NCBI RefSeq assembly: GCF_002157355.1
Contig: NZ_LYMK01000029.1
Location: forward strand, 1-64,000
Direction: 5' to 3'
Source: Variovorax sp. JS1663
GTDB taxonomy: Bacteria; Pseudomonadota; Gammaproteobacteria; Burkholderiales; Burkholderiaceae_C
DNA: 64,000 nucleotides
How positions within the stretch are numbered: the stretch's first letter is position 1; every line of letters starts with the position of its first letter. The position numbers were made by a program, and so were the translations under genes. The notes beneath the pieces are model-generated. The model was not told the origin of the DNA and did not search any database. It was given only the letters and a program-made list of their open reading frames with translations. Of the stretch, positions 1-9,737 are shown piece by piece.

Positions 1-71
1 GGCGCACCAAAGTGCGCAATCCACGATACCGGAGACGAGCCCCTCGCTGACCTATCGAGCGACCATGATGT

Positions 72-1490
72 CTAGTGTTGGCCCGAGACCTCGGGCTGCT
101 CGGGCTGCACCGCGCGCGCATGCGGCGGCAGGTGCCAGAAGATCAGCGCCGAAGCCACCGTGATCAGTCCCATGCTGGCAAAAGTGGCCTGGAAGGCATG
201 CAGCGTCGCCAGCGTGCTCGCGTGGCCGAACACCTCGCCGTAGCCGGCCAGCACCGCACTGGCGGCGGCCACGCCCAGGCTCATCGCCAGCATCTGCACC
301 ATCGACAACAGGCTGTTGCCGCTGCTGGCCATGTCCTGGTCGAGGTCGCGCAGCGTCACCGTGTTCATGGCGGTGAACTGGAGCGAATTGACCGCGCCGA
401 AGGCGACGAGCTGCAGGATGTGCAGCGCCACGGGCTGCTCCGGCGCGGCCAGCCCGAAGCTGGCCATCGTGAGCCCGACCAGCGAGGTGTTGACCACCAG
501 CACCCGGCGGTAGCCGAAGCGCGTGATCAGCGGCGTGGCCACCCGCTTCATCGCCACGCCGGCCAGCGCGATCGGCAGCATCATGAGTCCCGCCCGAAGC
601 GGCGTGTAGCCCATCGACACCTGCAGCAGCAGCGGGATCAGGAACGGCATGCAGCCGCTGCCCAGGCGCGAGAACAGGTTGCCGAGCAGGCCGATGCTGA
701 GCGTGGGAATGCCGAAGAGCGACGGATCGAAGAGCGGATCGGTGCGCCGCAGCGCATGCAGCCAGTAGGCGGTGATGCTCGCAAAACCGAAGACCAGCAG
801 CAGCAGCACGCCGGCTTCACGCAGGCCGAGGCCCGAGACGCCATCCAGGGCAAGCGAGATCGCGACCATGCCGAAGGCCAGCATCGCGTAGCCGGCGCCG
901 TCGAAGGGGCGCTGCAGCACGGCGCGCAGGTCCGGCATCAGCCGCAGGGTGGCGATGCAGCCGGCCAGCCCCACAGGCACGTTGATCAGGAAGATCCAGT
1001 GCCAGGACGCGTACTGCACCAGCCAGCCACCAAGGGTGGGGCCGAGCAGCGGGCCGATCAGCCCCGGGATCGCCACGAAACTCATCGCCGCCAGGAATTC
1101 GGCGCGCGGCACCGTGCGCAGCAACGCCAAGCGGCCCACCGGCAGCAGCAAGGCACCGCCCATCCCCTGCAGCACGCGCGCCGCCACCAGTGGCCCGATA
1201 CCGCGCGACAGCGCGCAGGCCACCGAGCCGATCACGAAGAGGACAATGGCGGCGAAGAACACGCGCCGGGTACCGAAGCGATCGGCGATCCAGCCCGAGG
1301 CAGGGATCAGCATGGCCATCGTGAGCGAATAGGCCACCACCACCGACTGCATGCGCAGCGGGCTCTCGCCCAGGCTGGCGGCCATGGCGGGCAGGGCCGT
1401 GTTGATGATGGTGGCGTCCAGCGTCTGCATGAAGAAGCCGACGGCCACGAGCCACAGCAGGCTCTTGCGCGTGGAGAAGGTGGTGCTCAT
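72..1490 (-). CDS. MFS efflux transporter, DHA2 (EmrB/QacA-like) family
   Basis: A 472-residue inner-membrane protein that is hydrophobic throughout. It carries major facilitator signatures: LDATIINTALPAM in the first helix (about residues 24-36), GWIADRFGTRR (about 61-71) as the loop 2-3 motif, RVLQGMGGALLLP (about 105-117), and GPLLGPTLGGWLV (about 147-159), the antiporter motif C. Such proteins export drugs or metabolites by proton antiport; the substrate cannot be read from sequence. The start codon lies 7 bases beyond the hairpin that ends erpA, and no clear Shine-Dalgarno sequence precedes it, so it may have low or conditional expression. Family call is firm, substrate unknown. Confidence 0.9.
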   Translation of the reverse strand: MSTTFSTRKSLLWLVAVGFFMQTLDATIINTALPAMAASLGESPLRMQSVVVAYSLTMAMLIPASGWIADRFGTRRVFFAAIVLFVIGSVACALSRGIGPLVAARVLQGMGGALLLPVGRLALLRTVPRAEFLAAMSFVAIPGLIGPLLGPTLGGWLVQYASWHWIFLINVPVGLAGCIATLRLMPDLRAVLQRPFDGAGYAMLAFGMVAISLALDGVSGLGLREAGVLLLLVFGFASITAYWLHALRRTDPLFDPSLFGIPTLSIGLLGNLFSRLGSGCMPFLIPLLLQVSMGYTPLRAGLMMLPIALAGVAMKRVATPLITRFGYRRVLVVNTSLVGLTMASFGLAAPEQPVALHILQLVAFGAVNSLQFTAMNTVTLRDLDQDMASSGNSLLSMVQMLAMSLGVAAASAVLAGYGEVFGHASTLATLHAFQATFASMGLITVASALIFWHLPPHARAVQPEQPEVSGQH

Positions 1491-1496
1491 GAACGA

Positions 1497-1520
1497 GAAA
1501 GCCGCCCGAAGGCGGCTTTC
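1497..1520 (-). terminator. Hairpin terminator of erpA
   Basis: A perfect 10-bp stem with a four-base loop (GAAAGCCGCC / GGCGGCTTTC) sits just after the erpA stop codon on the minus strand and is followed by a short T-rich stretch. It ends only 6 bases before the ATG of the downstream transporter. Confidence 0.75.
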
Positions 1521-1537
1521 GCAGGAGGCTCAGGCCC

Positions 1538-1903
1538 TCAGGCCGAGAAGCTGGATCCACACCCGCAGGTGCTCGTGGCGTTGGGGTTCTTGATCACGAA
1601 CTGGGCGCCCTGGAGGTCTTCCTTGTAGTCGATCTCGGCGCCGACGAGGTACTGGTAGCTCATGGCGTCGATCAGCAGGGACACGCCGTTCTTGGTCATG
1701 GTCGTGTCGTCCTCGTTCACGATCTCGTCGAAGGTGAAGCCGTACTGGAAGCCCGAGCAGCCGCCGCCCTGGACGAAGACGCGCAGCTTGAGATCGGGGT
1801 TGCCCTCTTCGGCGATCAGGTCAGCCACCTTGGCGGCCGCACTGTCGGTGAAGACGATCGGGTCGGGCATCTGGGTTTGAACGTTGTCGGCGACGGCACT
1901 CAT
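1538..1903 (-). CDS. erpA: Iron-sulfur cluster insertion protein ErpA
   Basis: An A-type carrier of 121 residues that delivers iron-sulfur clusters to apoproteins in the cytoplasm. The three ligand cysteines are present: Cys49 in GGGCSGFQYG, and Cys113 and Cys115 in the C-terminal CGCGSSF. The open frame continues 22 codons upstream, but the start at 1903 is preferred because AGGAG stands 9 bases before it and the protein then begins as in other ErpA proteins. It follows rplM-rpsI on the same strand, a common betaproteobacterial arrangement, but hairpins on both sides suggest it is its own unit. Confidence 0.95.
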   Translation of the reverse strand: MSAVADNVQTQMPDPIVFTDSAAAKVADLIAEEGNPDLKLRVFVQGGGCSGFQYGFTFDEIVNEDDTTMTKNGVSLLIDAMSYQYLVGAEIDYKEDLQGAQFVIKNPNATSTCGCGSSFSA

Positions 1904-1967
1904 GGATGGAAACTCCTGTGGGGAGGCCGAACGCAGCGGCCAAGAAACAAATGCTACTGCAATAACC

Positions 1968-1993
1968 AAAAAGCCGCCCGGAGGCGGCTTTTT
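1968..1993 (-). terminator. Rho-independent terminator of rplM-rpsI
   Basis: A GC-rich stem GCCGCC / GGCGGC with a four-base loop, flanked by five A on one side and five T on the other, so it can form an 11-bp stem with a T run in either direction. It lies 40 bases beyond the rpsI stop codon and between rpsI and erpA. Confidence 0.85.
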
Positions 1994-2033
1994 GACAGTG
2001 CGAGCAACAAGCCCAAAAGGCTCGGGCGACCGG

Positions 2034-2426
2034 TCAGCGTTTCGAGAACTGCTTGCGGCGGCGTGCGGAATGCAGACCGACCTTCTTCCGTTCCACTTCG
2101 CGGGCGTCGCGGGTCACGAAGCCGGCCTGGCTCAGCACGGGCTTGAGCGAGGCGTCATAGTCGATCAGCGCACGGGTGATACCGTGGCGGGTCGCGCCGG
2201 CCTGGCCCGATTCGCCGCCGCCAGCCACGTTGACCATGATGTCGAAGGTCTCGACGTTGTCGGTCAGGTACAGGGGCTGCTTGGCAATCATGATCGAGGT
2301 TTCACGGCCGAAGAACTCGGTGATGTCCTTGCCGTTGACCGTGATCTTGCCGGAGCCTTTTTTCAGAAACACGCGGGCGACGCTCGATTTGCGACGGCCG
2401 GTGCCATTGTTCCATTCACCAATCAT
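2034..2426 (-). CDS. rpsI: Small-subunit ribosomal protein S9
   Basis: A 130-residue protein of the 30S subunit. The start MIGEWNNGTGRRKSSVARVF and the basic C-terminal tail ending in KQFSKR, which reaches the tRNA in the P site, are diagnostic of S9. AAGGAG lies 10 bases before the ATG. The gene follows rplM by 11 bases, the universal L13-S9 operon order in bacteria. Confidence 0.98.
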   Translation of the reverse strand: MIGEWNNGTGRRKSSVARVFLKKGSGKITVNGKDITEFFGRETSIMIAKQPLYLTDNVETFDIMVNVAGGGESGQAGATRHGITRALIDYDASLKPVLSQAGFVTRDAREVERKKVGLHSARRRKQFSKR

Positions 2427-2437
2427 TCGGAAGCTCC

Positions 2438-2869
2438 TTAGATTTCCAGCGCTTTGGGCTGTTGGGCGGTGTGCGGATGCTCGCCGCCGCCGTACACCTT
2501 GAGCTTCTTGATCATGGCGTAGCCCAGCGGACCCTTGGGCAGCATGCCCTTGACGGCCTTTTCCAGGGCGCGGCCCGGATGCTTGGCTTGCATGTCGCGG
2601 AAATTGGTGGCGGTGATGCCGCCCGGGTAGCCCGAATGGCGGTAGTACACCTTGTCGAGCGGCTTGGCGCCGGTGACACGCAGCTGGGCTGCATTGATGA
2701 CGACGATGTAGTCGCCGGTATCGACGTGAGGCGTGTAAATGGCCTTGTGTTTGCCGCGCAAACGGAGAGCAACTTCGCTGGCTACTCGTCCGAGGACCTT
2801 GTCGGTCGCGTCAATCACAAACCACTCGTGCGTCACGTCAGCGGGTTTCGCGCTGAACGTTTTGGTCAT
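2438..2869 (-). CDS. rplM: Large-subunit ribosomal protein L13
   Basis: A 143-residue protein that binds 23S rRNA early in 50S assembly. Family features are visible: HEWFVIDATDKVLGRVAS near the N-terminus, GDYIVVINA at about 52-60, and the MLPKGPLGYAMIKKLKVY segment near the C-terminus. AGGA precedes the ATG. It is the first gene of the rplM-rpsI unit and has a roughly 120-base leader with inverted repeats that could be a feedback site for L13 itself. Confidence 0.98.
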   Translation of the reverse strand: MTKTFSAKPADVTHEWFVIDATDKVLGRVASEVALRLRGKHKAIYTPHVDTGDYIVVINAAQLRVTGAKPLDKVYYRHSGYPGGITATNFRDMQAKHPGRALEKAVKGMLPKGPLGYAMIKKLKVYGGGEHPHTAQQPKALEI

Positions 2870-2886
2870 GAGTTTTCCTGGCAGGA

Positions 2887-2941
2887 AAGAGGTTTGGCGG
2901 GCCCTTTTCCACGGTCGGTGTTCCTCTTTCGGGAACCTCTT
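2887..2941 (-). promoter_or_regulatory. Candidate structured leader of rplM
   Basis: Between the promoter and rplM the leader holds two mutually exclusive pairings: an 8-bp long-range pair (AAGAGGTT at 2887-2894 with AACCTCTT at 2934-2941) and a local GTTCC/GGAAC hairpin at 2920-2936. Bases 2934-2936 belong to both. L13 is known to repress its own operon in Escherichia coli; that this leader does so is inference. Confidence 0.4.
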
Positions 2942-2994
2942 AGGTGGGAAGATGGACTTCGCCGCGGGACCACTAAAGCGCTGCGAAGCCCGCG

Positions 2995-3024
2995 ATTATA
3001 TGAAATTCGGGGCAAGTCAGGCAA
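2995..3024 (-). promoter_or_regulatory. Sigma-70 promoter of rplM-rpsI
   Basis: Read on the minus strand, TTGCCT (3019-3024) is followed after 18 bases by a perfect TATAAT (2995-3000). It points at rplM and lies in the gap after the protease gene. Confidence 0.65.
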
Positions 3025-3039
3025 ATCGCCCCGCAGGCG

Positions 3040-4263
3040 TCAGCGAAGCACGCGCACCAGCTCGATCGCCTCGTTGGTGGCACTGGCGTTCCCACGCCGG
3101 TGCTCCGCCTCGAAGCGCACGACCCGGCGCAGCTCGTTGGAATACCAGGCGGCCCCCTCGAAGCGGGTGCCGACCGGGGAAGCCCCGGTACCGTAGGAGG
3201 CGTAGATCCACCCGCTGTAGACGATCTGGAACACCCTCAGGTCGACACCATCCACCCGCATCGACCGCTCCCCGGTGACCACGGCATCCAGCTCGTGGCG
3301 CCATTTGTCCCCCGCGCTCGCCACGTAGTCCAGGTGCCAGCGCATCCCGGGCTTCACGTCCTTGCGCACCCAGCCGCCCGGCGGTGACGAGGCGTCGAAC
3401 ATCCCGCCGACCGGGGATGTCACGGACACCACCTGGCCGTCCGCCTTCTCAACGCGGCCGCCCATGTTGAAGAACAGCTCGTCGCCGGCAATGCGATCCA
3501 GCCGGTAGACGAACGTGGACTTGTTGCCGGTCAACCGGTCGGTGCGCACGTACTCGAGGATGTCGCCGGTGCGCAGCGGATCGGCCGGCCCGCGCACGCC
3601 CGCCAACCGGGCTTCGGCGGCCGGCCGCTGCGCCAGCGCCGCCTGGGCACGGGCGGGGACCTCCGCCAGTAACTCGGCCGGCACCGCGAAGTTCAGGTTG
3701 CCAGGGTCGCGCGCGCCGAAGGTGGTGATGCCGAGCAGACGCCCTTCGCTGTCGAACAAGCCGCCGCCGCTGGAGCCCGCCGAGAGCGCGGCTGTGGTCT
3801 GCAGCAGGCGGCCGTCCTCGCCGCCACGCAGGCCGGAAAGAATACCTTCGCTCAACGTGTTCTCCAGCCCTCGCGGACTGCCGATGGCATAGACCCGCTG
3901 TCCCACGCGCTCGGAGCCCGCCGGCGCGAACGGCACGGGCGGCTCGCGGAAGTTGGCCACCTTGATCTGGCACAGGTCGCGCTCGACGTCGGGGTATTCG
4001 AGCACGGCTTCGTAGCTGACGTTTTCCCGGTGGATCACGAAGCCGCTCGCCTTCGCCAGCACATGGCAATTGGTGACCAGCCGGCCCGGCGCCACCACGA
4101 CGGCGCTGCCGCCGCCCAGCGGGCGCGCCTGTGCGTCGAAGGTGCGCACGGTCCAGACGCCGGGCGACGCCTTGGCAAACAGGACTTCGGGTTCAAGCGC
4201 CTGCGCGCTGCCTGCGGCCATGGCGATGGCCAGCAGCCCCGCCCGGATGAACGCGGCGCTCAC
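3040..4263 (-). CDS. Secreted trypsin-like serine protease
   Basis: A 407-residue protein with a signal peptide (about residues 1-22, ending SAQA) followed by a chymotrypsin-fold protease domain. The catalytic triad is readable: His67 in TNCHVLA, Asp96 in ERDLCQI, and Ser165 in SAGSSGGGLF. The rest, about 220-407, is a beta-rich region without a recognised domain. The GTG start at 4261-4263 overlaps the TGA of the upstream lipoprotein gene (GTGA), implying translational coupling; this start also gives a proper signal peptide, whereas the open frame extends far upstream without meaning. Likely periplasmic; substrate unknown. Confidence 0.85.
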   Translation of the reverse strand: MSAAFIRAGLLAIAMAAGSAQALEPEVLFAKASPGVWTVRTFDAQARPLGGGSAVVVAPGRLVTNCHVLAKASGFVIHRENVSYEAVLEYPDVERDLCQIKVANFREPPVPFAPAGSERVGQRVYAIGSPRGLENTLSEGILSGLRGGEDGRLLQTTAALSAGSSGGGLFDSEGRLLGITTFGARDPGNLNFAVPAELLAEVPARAQAALAQRPAAEARLAGVRGPADPLRTGDILEYVRTDRLTGNKSTFVYRLDRIAGDELFFNMGGRVEKADGQVVSVTSPVGGMFDASSPPGGWVRKDVKPGMRWHLDYVASAGDKWRHELDAVVTGERSMRVDGVDLRVFQIVYSGWIYASYGTGASPVGTRFEGAAWYSNELRRVVRFEAEHRRGNASATNEAIELVRVLR

Positions 4264-4967
4264 GGCTTGGCCGGCAGCAATGCGTTGAGATCGTCCAGCG
4301 AGACCCGGACGGGCGACGCCGGACTCGCTGCTGTGGGCGCGGCGGACGCGCGCGCGACCGGAACGGGTTCCGGCGCAGCCGCTGGAGCCACTGGAGCGGC
4401 TGCCACCGCCGGGGCGGCAACGCGCTCGGCCTCGCGCTCCGCATCCTTTCGGGGCACCGTTGCCGGCGTAGGCGCCGCTGCCGCCACTTCGGTCGTGCCG
4501 AGCTTGACCCCCGCCAGGGCTTGGTCGCCCTGCTGGGCGCTGCGGTCGAAATAGCGCTGCTCGCCGAAGACCAGTTGCATCCAGCTCGGGTAGTTGAAAC
4601 CCGAGCCGTTGCTGGCATCGACGGCCACGCCGATCAGCCCGCCAAGGATGATGTTGCCCACCATGCCCCCATTCACGCGCGACACCGCCTGCCCGCCCGC
4701 GGGTGCCTGGCCGTCGTGCGTGCAGTGGATCGAGAGATTGCCGCCCGACCGTTTGACCGGCACGCTCTGGCCGGACAGCGTCATGGCCTCGCTCTTGTCG
4801 TTGGCCAGCCTGCATTCGGCGCCCTCGATCACCCGGCCGGCCGGCGTGAGCGTCTCGATCTTGATCGCCTGCGTGGTGCCGTGTGTGACGGAGGCACAGC
4901 CGGTCAGAATAGACAACATGCCCGCGCACGCGCACAGGCCCCAGAATCTCCAGCTGGCTCCTCGCAT
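4260..4967 (-). CDS. Outer-membrane type lipoprotein, Ala/Pro-rich C-terminus
   Basis: A 235-residue predicted lipoprotein: a short N-terminal helix ends in the lipobox LTGC with Cys24 as lipidated residue. Residues about 25-150 form a compact domain with a glycine-rich hydrophobic stretch (GGMVGNIILGGLIGVAVDAS, about 100-119), and about 160-225 is a low-complexity Ala/Pro/Val linker. I do not recognise the family with certainty; the N-terminal part recalls bacterial lipoproteins that carry a PEGA-like domain. It is the first gene of a two-gene unit with the secreted protease, and runs divergently from rlmJ. Confidence 0.75.
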   Translation of the reverse strand: MRGASWRFWGLCACAGMLSILTGCASVTHGTTQAIKIETLTPAGRVIEGAECRLANDKSEAMTLSGQSVPVKRSGGNLSIHCTHDGQAPAGGQAVSRVNGGMVGNIILGGLIGVAVDASNGSGFNYPSWMQLVFGEQRYFDRSAQQGDQALAGVKLGTTEVAAAAPTPATVPRKDAEREAERVAAPAVAAAPVAPAAAPEPVPVARASAAPTAASPASPVRVSLDDLNALLPAKP

Positions 4968-5045
4968 TCCTCGATCCCTCAGTCATTGGTTGTAACGGCG
5001 CGAGAGTCTAGCCGTAACCCATTCTTCTTCCAGGCACTATTCCTC

Positions 5046-5945
5046 ATGTTCAGCTACCGCCATGCCTTCCATGCCGGCAATCACGCCGACGTGCTCAAGC
5101 ACACGGTGTTGATCGCCGTGCTCGACCACCTGCTGGAAAAAGAAACCGCGCTCACCGTGGTCGACACCCACGCCGGCGCCGGGCTTTACCGGCTCGACGG
5201 CGACTACGCGGGCACCAGCGGGGAGGCGGCCGAAGGGGTGCTGCGCCTGCTGTCGCCGGAAGCCCAGCCCGACGCAGCACCGGTGGCCGAAGCGCTGGCA
5301 CGCTACCTGGCAGTGGTACGGGATTTCAATCCCAAGGGCGGCGCGCGCATCTACCCCGGCTCGCCCTTCATCACCCATCACCTGCTGCGCGAGCAGGACA
5401 AGCTCAAGCTCTTCGAACTGCATCCCACCGATGCGCGCACGCTCGCCGCGAACATCGCCCAATTGGAGGCCGGGCGCCAGATCGCGGTGCTGCGCGACGA
5501 TGGCTTCGGCAGCGCCACCAAGTTCCTGCCACCGCCCTCGCGCCGGGCCCTGGTGCTGTGCGATCCGAGCTACGAGATCAAGAGCGACTACGCGCGCGTG
5601 CTCGACTTCATCGGCGCAGCGCTCAAGCGCTTCGCCACCGGGAGCTATGCGGTCTGGCACCCGATCATTCCGCGGCCGGAGGCACACGATCTGCCGCGCC
5701 GCCTCAAGACGCTGGCGACCAAGGCCGGCAAGCCCTGGCTGCATGCGACGCTCACGGTCAAGTCGAGCAAGATCGTGACGGACGCCGCCGGCGCCCAGCA
5801 TCGTCCGGGCCTGCCGGCCAGCGGCATGTTCCTGATCAACCCGCCCTACACGCTCAAGGCGCAACTCGAGGCCGCGCTGCCGCTGATGGCCCAGCGCCTC
5901 GCGCAGGACCGCCACGCGTCCTTCTCGCTCGACGCCGGCGCCTGA
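5046..5945 (+). CDS. rlmJ: 23S rRNA (adenine(2030)-N6)-methyltransferase RlmJ
   Basis: A 299-residue SAM-dependent methyltransferase that modifies A2030 of 23S rRNA. The N-terminus MFSYRHAFHAGNHADVLKH is diagnostic, DTHAGAGLY (about residues 39-47) is the SAM-binding loop, and the catalytic DPSYE begins at Asp173. The reading frame is open far upstream across the divergent lipoprotein gene, but the ATG at 5046 matches the family start. It is about 20 residues longer than the Escherichia coli protein. The stop codon directly abuts the end of convergent rlpA. Confidence 0.95.
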   Translation: MFSYRHAFHAGNHADVLKHTVLIAVLDHLLEKETALTVVDTHAGAGLYRLDGDYAGTSGEAAEGVLRLLSPEAQPDAAPVAEALARYLAVVRDFNPKGGARIYPGSPFITHHLLREQDKLKLFELHPTDARTLAANIAQLEAGRQIAVLRDDGFGSATKFLPPPSRRALVLCDPSYEIKSDYARVLDFIGAALKRFATGSYAVWHPIIPRPEAHDLPRRLKTLATKAGKPWLHATLTVKSSKIVTDAAGAQHRPGLPASGMFLINPPYTLKAQLEAALPLMAQRLAQDRHASFSLDAGA

Positions 5946-6629
5946 TCAGCGCCGCAGCCGCGGCGGCACTTCGCGGGTGCGCCGGGGCGCGAGCTGCTTG
6001 GCCGGCCTGGCGGCTGCCGCTTCAGGCGGCGCCGCATCGAGCGCGTCCGCGTCGAGCACCGTGTCGCCGCAGCGCGTGCTGTTCTTGTTCACGATGGAGA
6101 GCGCCACCTGCTTGATCCCGAGCCCCAGCATGCCCAGCGCATCTGCCGCGGCCCGGCTCAGGTCGATGATCCGCCCGGACGCATAGGGGCCACGGTCGTT
6201 GATGCGCACCAGCACCTCTCGCCCGTTGACCAGGCTGCGCACGCAGACGCGGGTGTTGAAGGGCAGCGTCTTGTGCGCGGCGGTCAAGGCCGTCATGTCG
6301 AAGCGTTCGCCGTTGGCGGTCTTGCGCTGGTGGAACTGGATGCCGTACCAGGAAGCGCCGCCGCGCTCGAAGATCTCGCTCGGCCCCGAGTCACCCGGGA
6401 TGCCGTCGTCCTCCGCCGTGCCGGAGATCGCGAGGTCGTAGCGCACCGAGGGCACCTGCGACCGCGGCGGTGCACCGGCCGGCAGCGCAGGCTGGCGTGT
6501 CAGGGGACGCAGGCCGGTGCCGGGCACTTCGTTCGCCGGATCCGGCGGCTTGGGCTGCGTCGTACAGGCAGCCAGCGCGGCCGCCGCCACCACCAGCCCC
6601 AGCCTTTCCGCGAGCCGGCGCCCGCTCAT
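5946..6629 (-). CDS. rlpA: RlpA-like septal lytic transglycosylase lipoprotein
   Basis: A 227-residue lipoprotein (lipobox LAAC, Cys22) with the RlpA double-psi beta-barrel domain at about residues 85-180. Motifs seen are GGASWYG, the TANGERFDM segment, NDRGPY and GRIIDLS, which hold the catalytic and structural acidic residues. RlpA cleaves naked glycan strands of peptidoglycan during septation. No SPOR domain follows the barrel, unlike the Escherichia coli protein, so septal targeting must be lost or supplied otherwise. The ATG overlaps the metF stop codon (ATGA), making it the last gene of the ahcY-tlyA-metF run. Confidence 0.88.
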   Translation of the reverse strand: MSGRRLAERLGLVVAAAALAACTTQPKPPDPANEVPGTGLRPLTRQPALPAGAPPRSQVPSVRYDLAISGTAEDDGIPGDSGPSEIFERGGASWYGIQFHQRKTANGERFDMTALTAAHKTLPFNTRVCVRSLVNGREVLVRINDRGPYASGRIIDLSRAAADALGMLGLGIKQVALSIVNKNSTRCGDTVLDADALDAAPPEAAAARPAKQLAPRRTREVPPRLRR

Positions 6630-7459
6630 CCGCCCCAGCCCAGCCGATCCAGCAACGCGAGCGTCGCCACCGACTGGTTCATGGTGTAGAAGTGCAGCGC
6701 GTGCGCCCCGCCCGCGCGCAGGCGCTCGCAGAGGTCCGTCACCACGTCCAGGCCAAAGGCCTTGATGGAGGCGGTGTCATCGCCGAAGCCCTGCAGCCGC
6801 AGCCGGATCCAGCGCGGGATCTCGGCGCCGCAGGCATCGGAGAAGCGCATCAGCTGCGTGGAACTGGTGATCGGCATGATGCCCGGCACGATCGGCGTGT
6901 CCAGGCCGAGCTTGCGTGCCTCGTCCACGAAGCGGAAGTAGGCCTCGGGGCTGAAGAAGTACTGCGTGATCGCCGAGTCGGCCCCGGCGCGCACCTTGGC
7001 CGCGAAGGCCTGCAGGTCGGCTTCGGGCGAGCGTGCCTGGGGATGCACCTCCGGATAGCAGGCCACCTCGATATGGAAGTCGCGACCGGTCTCTTCGCGG
7101 ATGAAGGCCACCAGGTCGCTCGCGTAGTGGAACTCGCCGCCCATGCCGTAGCCGCTGGGCAGGTCGCCGCGCAGCGCGACCAGGCGCTTGACGCCCATGG
7201 CCTTCAGCGCCGCCAGCTGCTCGCGCACCGTGCTGCGGGTGGCGCCGATGCAGGAGAAGTGACAGGCCGCGTCGACCCCTTCCTCCAGGATCTCGCGCAC
7301 CGCGCCGAAGGTGCCGGCCTGCGTGGAACCGCCGGCGCCGTAGGTCACCGAGCAGAACTCGGGTTGATGCGCATACAGCTGCTGGCGCACGGCGCGCAGC
7401 TTGACCACGCCTTCAGGCGTCTTGGGCGGAAAGAACTCAAAGCTCAACGGAAGGCGCAC
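6626..7459 (-). CDS. metF: Methylenetetrahydrofolate reductase MetF
   Basis: A 277-residue TIM-barrel flavoprotein that reduces 5,10-methylene-THF to 5-methyl-THF, the methyl donor for methionine synthesis. LSFEFFPPKTPEG at the N-terminus carries the catalytic Glu, and SVTYGAGGST (about 37-46) and ALRGDLP are family motifs. I choose the GTG at 7457-7459 because AGGAG stands 6 bases before it and the protein then starts at the conserved RLPLSFEFF; an ATG at 7495 would add 12 residues. The start lies 23 bases inside tlyA. Confidence 0.95.
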   Translation of the reverse strand: MRLPLSFEFFPPKTPEGVVKLRAVRQQLYAHQPEFCSVTYGAGGSTQAGTFGAVREILEEGVDAACHFSCIGATRSTVREQLAALKAMGVKRLVALRGDLPSGYGMGGEFHYASDLVAFIREETGRDFHIEVACYPEVHPQARSPEADLQAFAAKVRAGADSAITQYFFSPEAYFRFVDEARKLGLDTPIVPGIMPITSSTQLMRFSDACGAEIPRWIRLRLQGFGDDTASIKAFGLDVVTDLCERLRAGGAHALHFYTMNQSVATLALLDRLGWGG

Positions 7460-8234
7460 GGCCGGCTCCTGGTGTTCCGCTCGCGAGAGCGGCATGAATG
7501 AAGAATTCGCGGTTGCCGTCGCCGCCCGCGATCGGGCTGTCGAACCAGCCCCGCACCTGCAGGCCGAGCACCTCGCAGGCCGTGCGCAGACGTTGCTCGA
7601 CCACCGGGTAGAGCGCGGCATCGCGCACGATGCCGCCCTTGCCGATCTGCGCCGGCTGCAGCTCGAATTGAGGCTTGACCAGCATCAGAAGCTCACCCTG
7701 GCTTGCGAGCAAGGGTAGCAGCGACGCCAGCACCAGGGTCAGCGAAATGAAGGACAGGTCGCCCACGATCAGGTCGAACGGAGCCTCCGCGCCCGGCGCG
7801 CCGCTCAAGATCGAGGCGTCGAGCGCACGCGCATTCACGCCTTCGAGGGCGGTCACGCGCGCATCGCCGCGCAGCCGCGCATGCAGTTGCCCATGCCCCA
7901 CGTCCACGCCCACCACGTGGCGGGCCCCCTGCTGCAGCAGGCAGTCGGTAAAGCCGCCGGTGGACTGGCCGACGTCGAGGCAGCGCTTGCCCTTCACGTG
8001 GATGCCGGCAACGGCCAGCGCGCCCTCGAGCTTGAGTCCTCCGCGCGAGACGTAGCGTGCCTCGGCTGCATCGAGCAGCTCGAGCTCGGCATCCGGTGGC
8101 ACCTCTTCACCGTTCTTGCCCACCGTGCGCCAGCTCATGCCGTCGCGCCAGCGCAGCCCGCCCGCGATCAGCCGCGAGGCCTGCGAGCGCGAGGCGGCCA
8201 GGCCGCGTTCGACGAGCAACTGGTCGGCGCGCAC
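7437..8234 (-). CDS. tlyA: TlyA family rRNA 2'-O-methyltransferase
   Basis: A 265-residue protein with an N-terminal S4 RNA-binding domain (about residues 1-60) and an FtsJ-like methyltransferase domain. The latter shows YVSRGGLKLEGAL, the SAM-binding CLDVGQSTGGFTDCLL (about 88-103), and GDLSFISLT. Members methylate riboses in 16S and 23S rRNA and were once named hemolysin A. It starts with GTG 15 bases after ahcY. Its use of SAM and release of SAH fits its place in an operon controlled by SAH. Confidence 0.9.
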   Translation of the reverse strand: MRADQLLVERGLAASRSQASRLIAGGLRWRDGMSWRTVGKNGEEVPPDAELELLDAAEARYVSRGGLKLEGALAVAGIHVKGKRCLDVGQSTGGFTDCLLQQGARHVVGVDVGHGQLHARLRGDARVTALEGVNARALDASILSGAPGAEAPFDLIVGDLSFISLTLVLASLLPLLASQGELLMLVKPQFELQPAQIGKGGIVRDAALYPVVEQRLRTACEVLGLQVRGWFDSPIAGGDGNREFFIHAALASGTPGAGRAPSVEL

Positions 8235-8249
8235 GGCTGCGCGGTCCGA

Positions 8250-9677
<1,428 letters not shown>

Positions 9678-9737
9678 GTTTGGCTCCAAAACAAAGTTTG
9701 AAAATGCCGCTGGGTCGGGCTGGGTCGGGGTCGAAGA

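Noticed and set aside
2..17. GCGCAC/GTGCGC hairpin at the window start
   Set aside because: No T run and too near the edge to judge; the rest of bases 1-71 shows nothing I can name.
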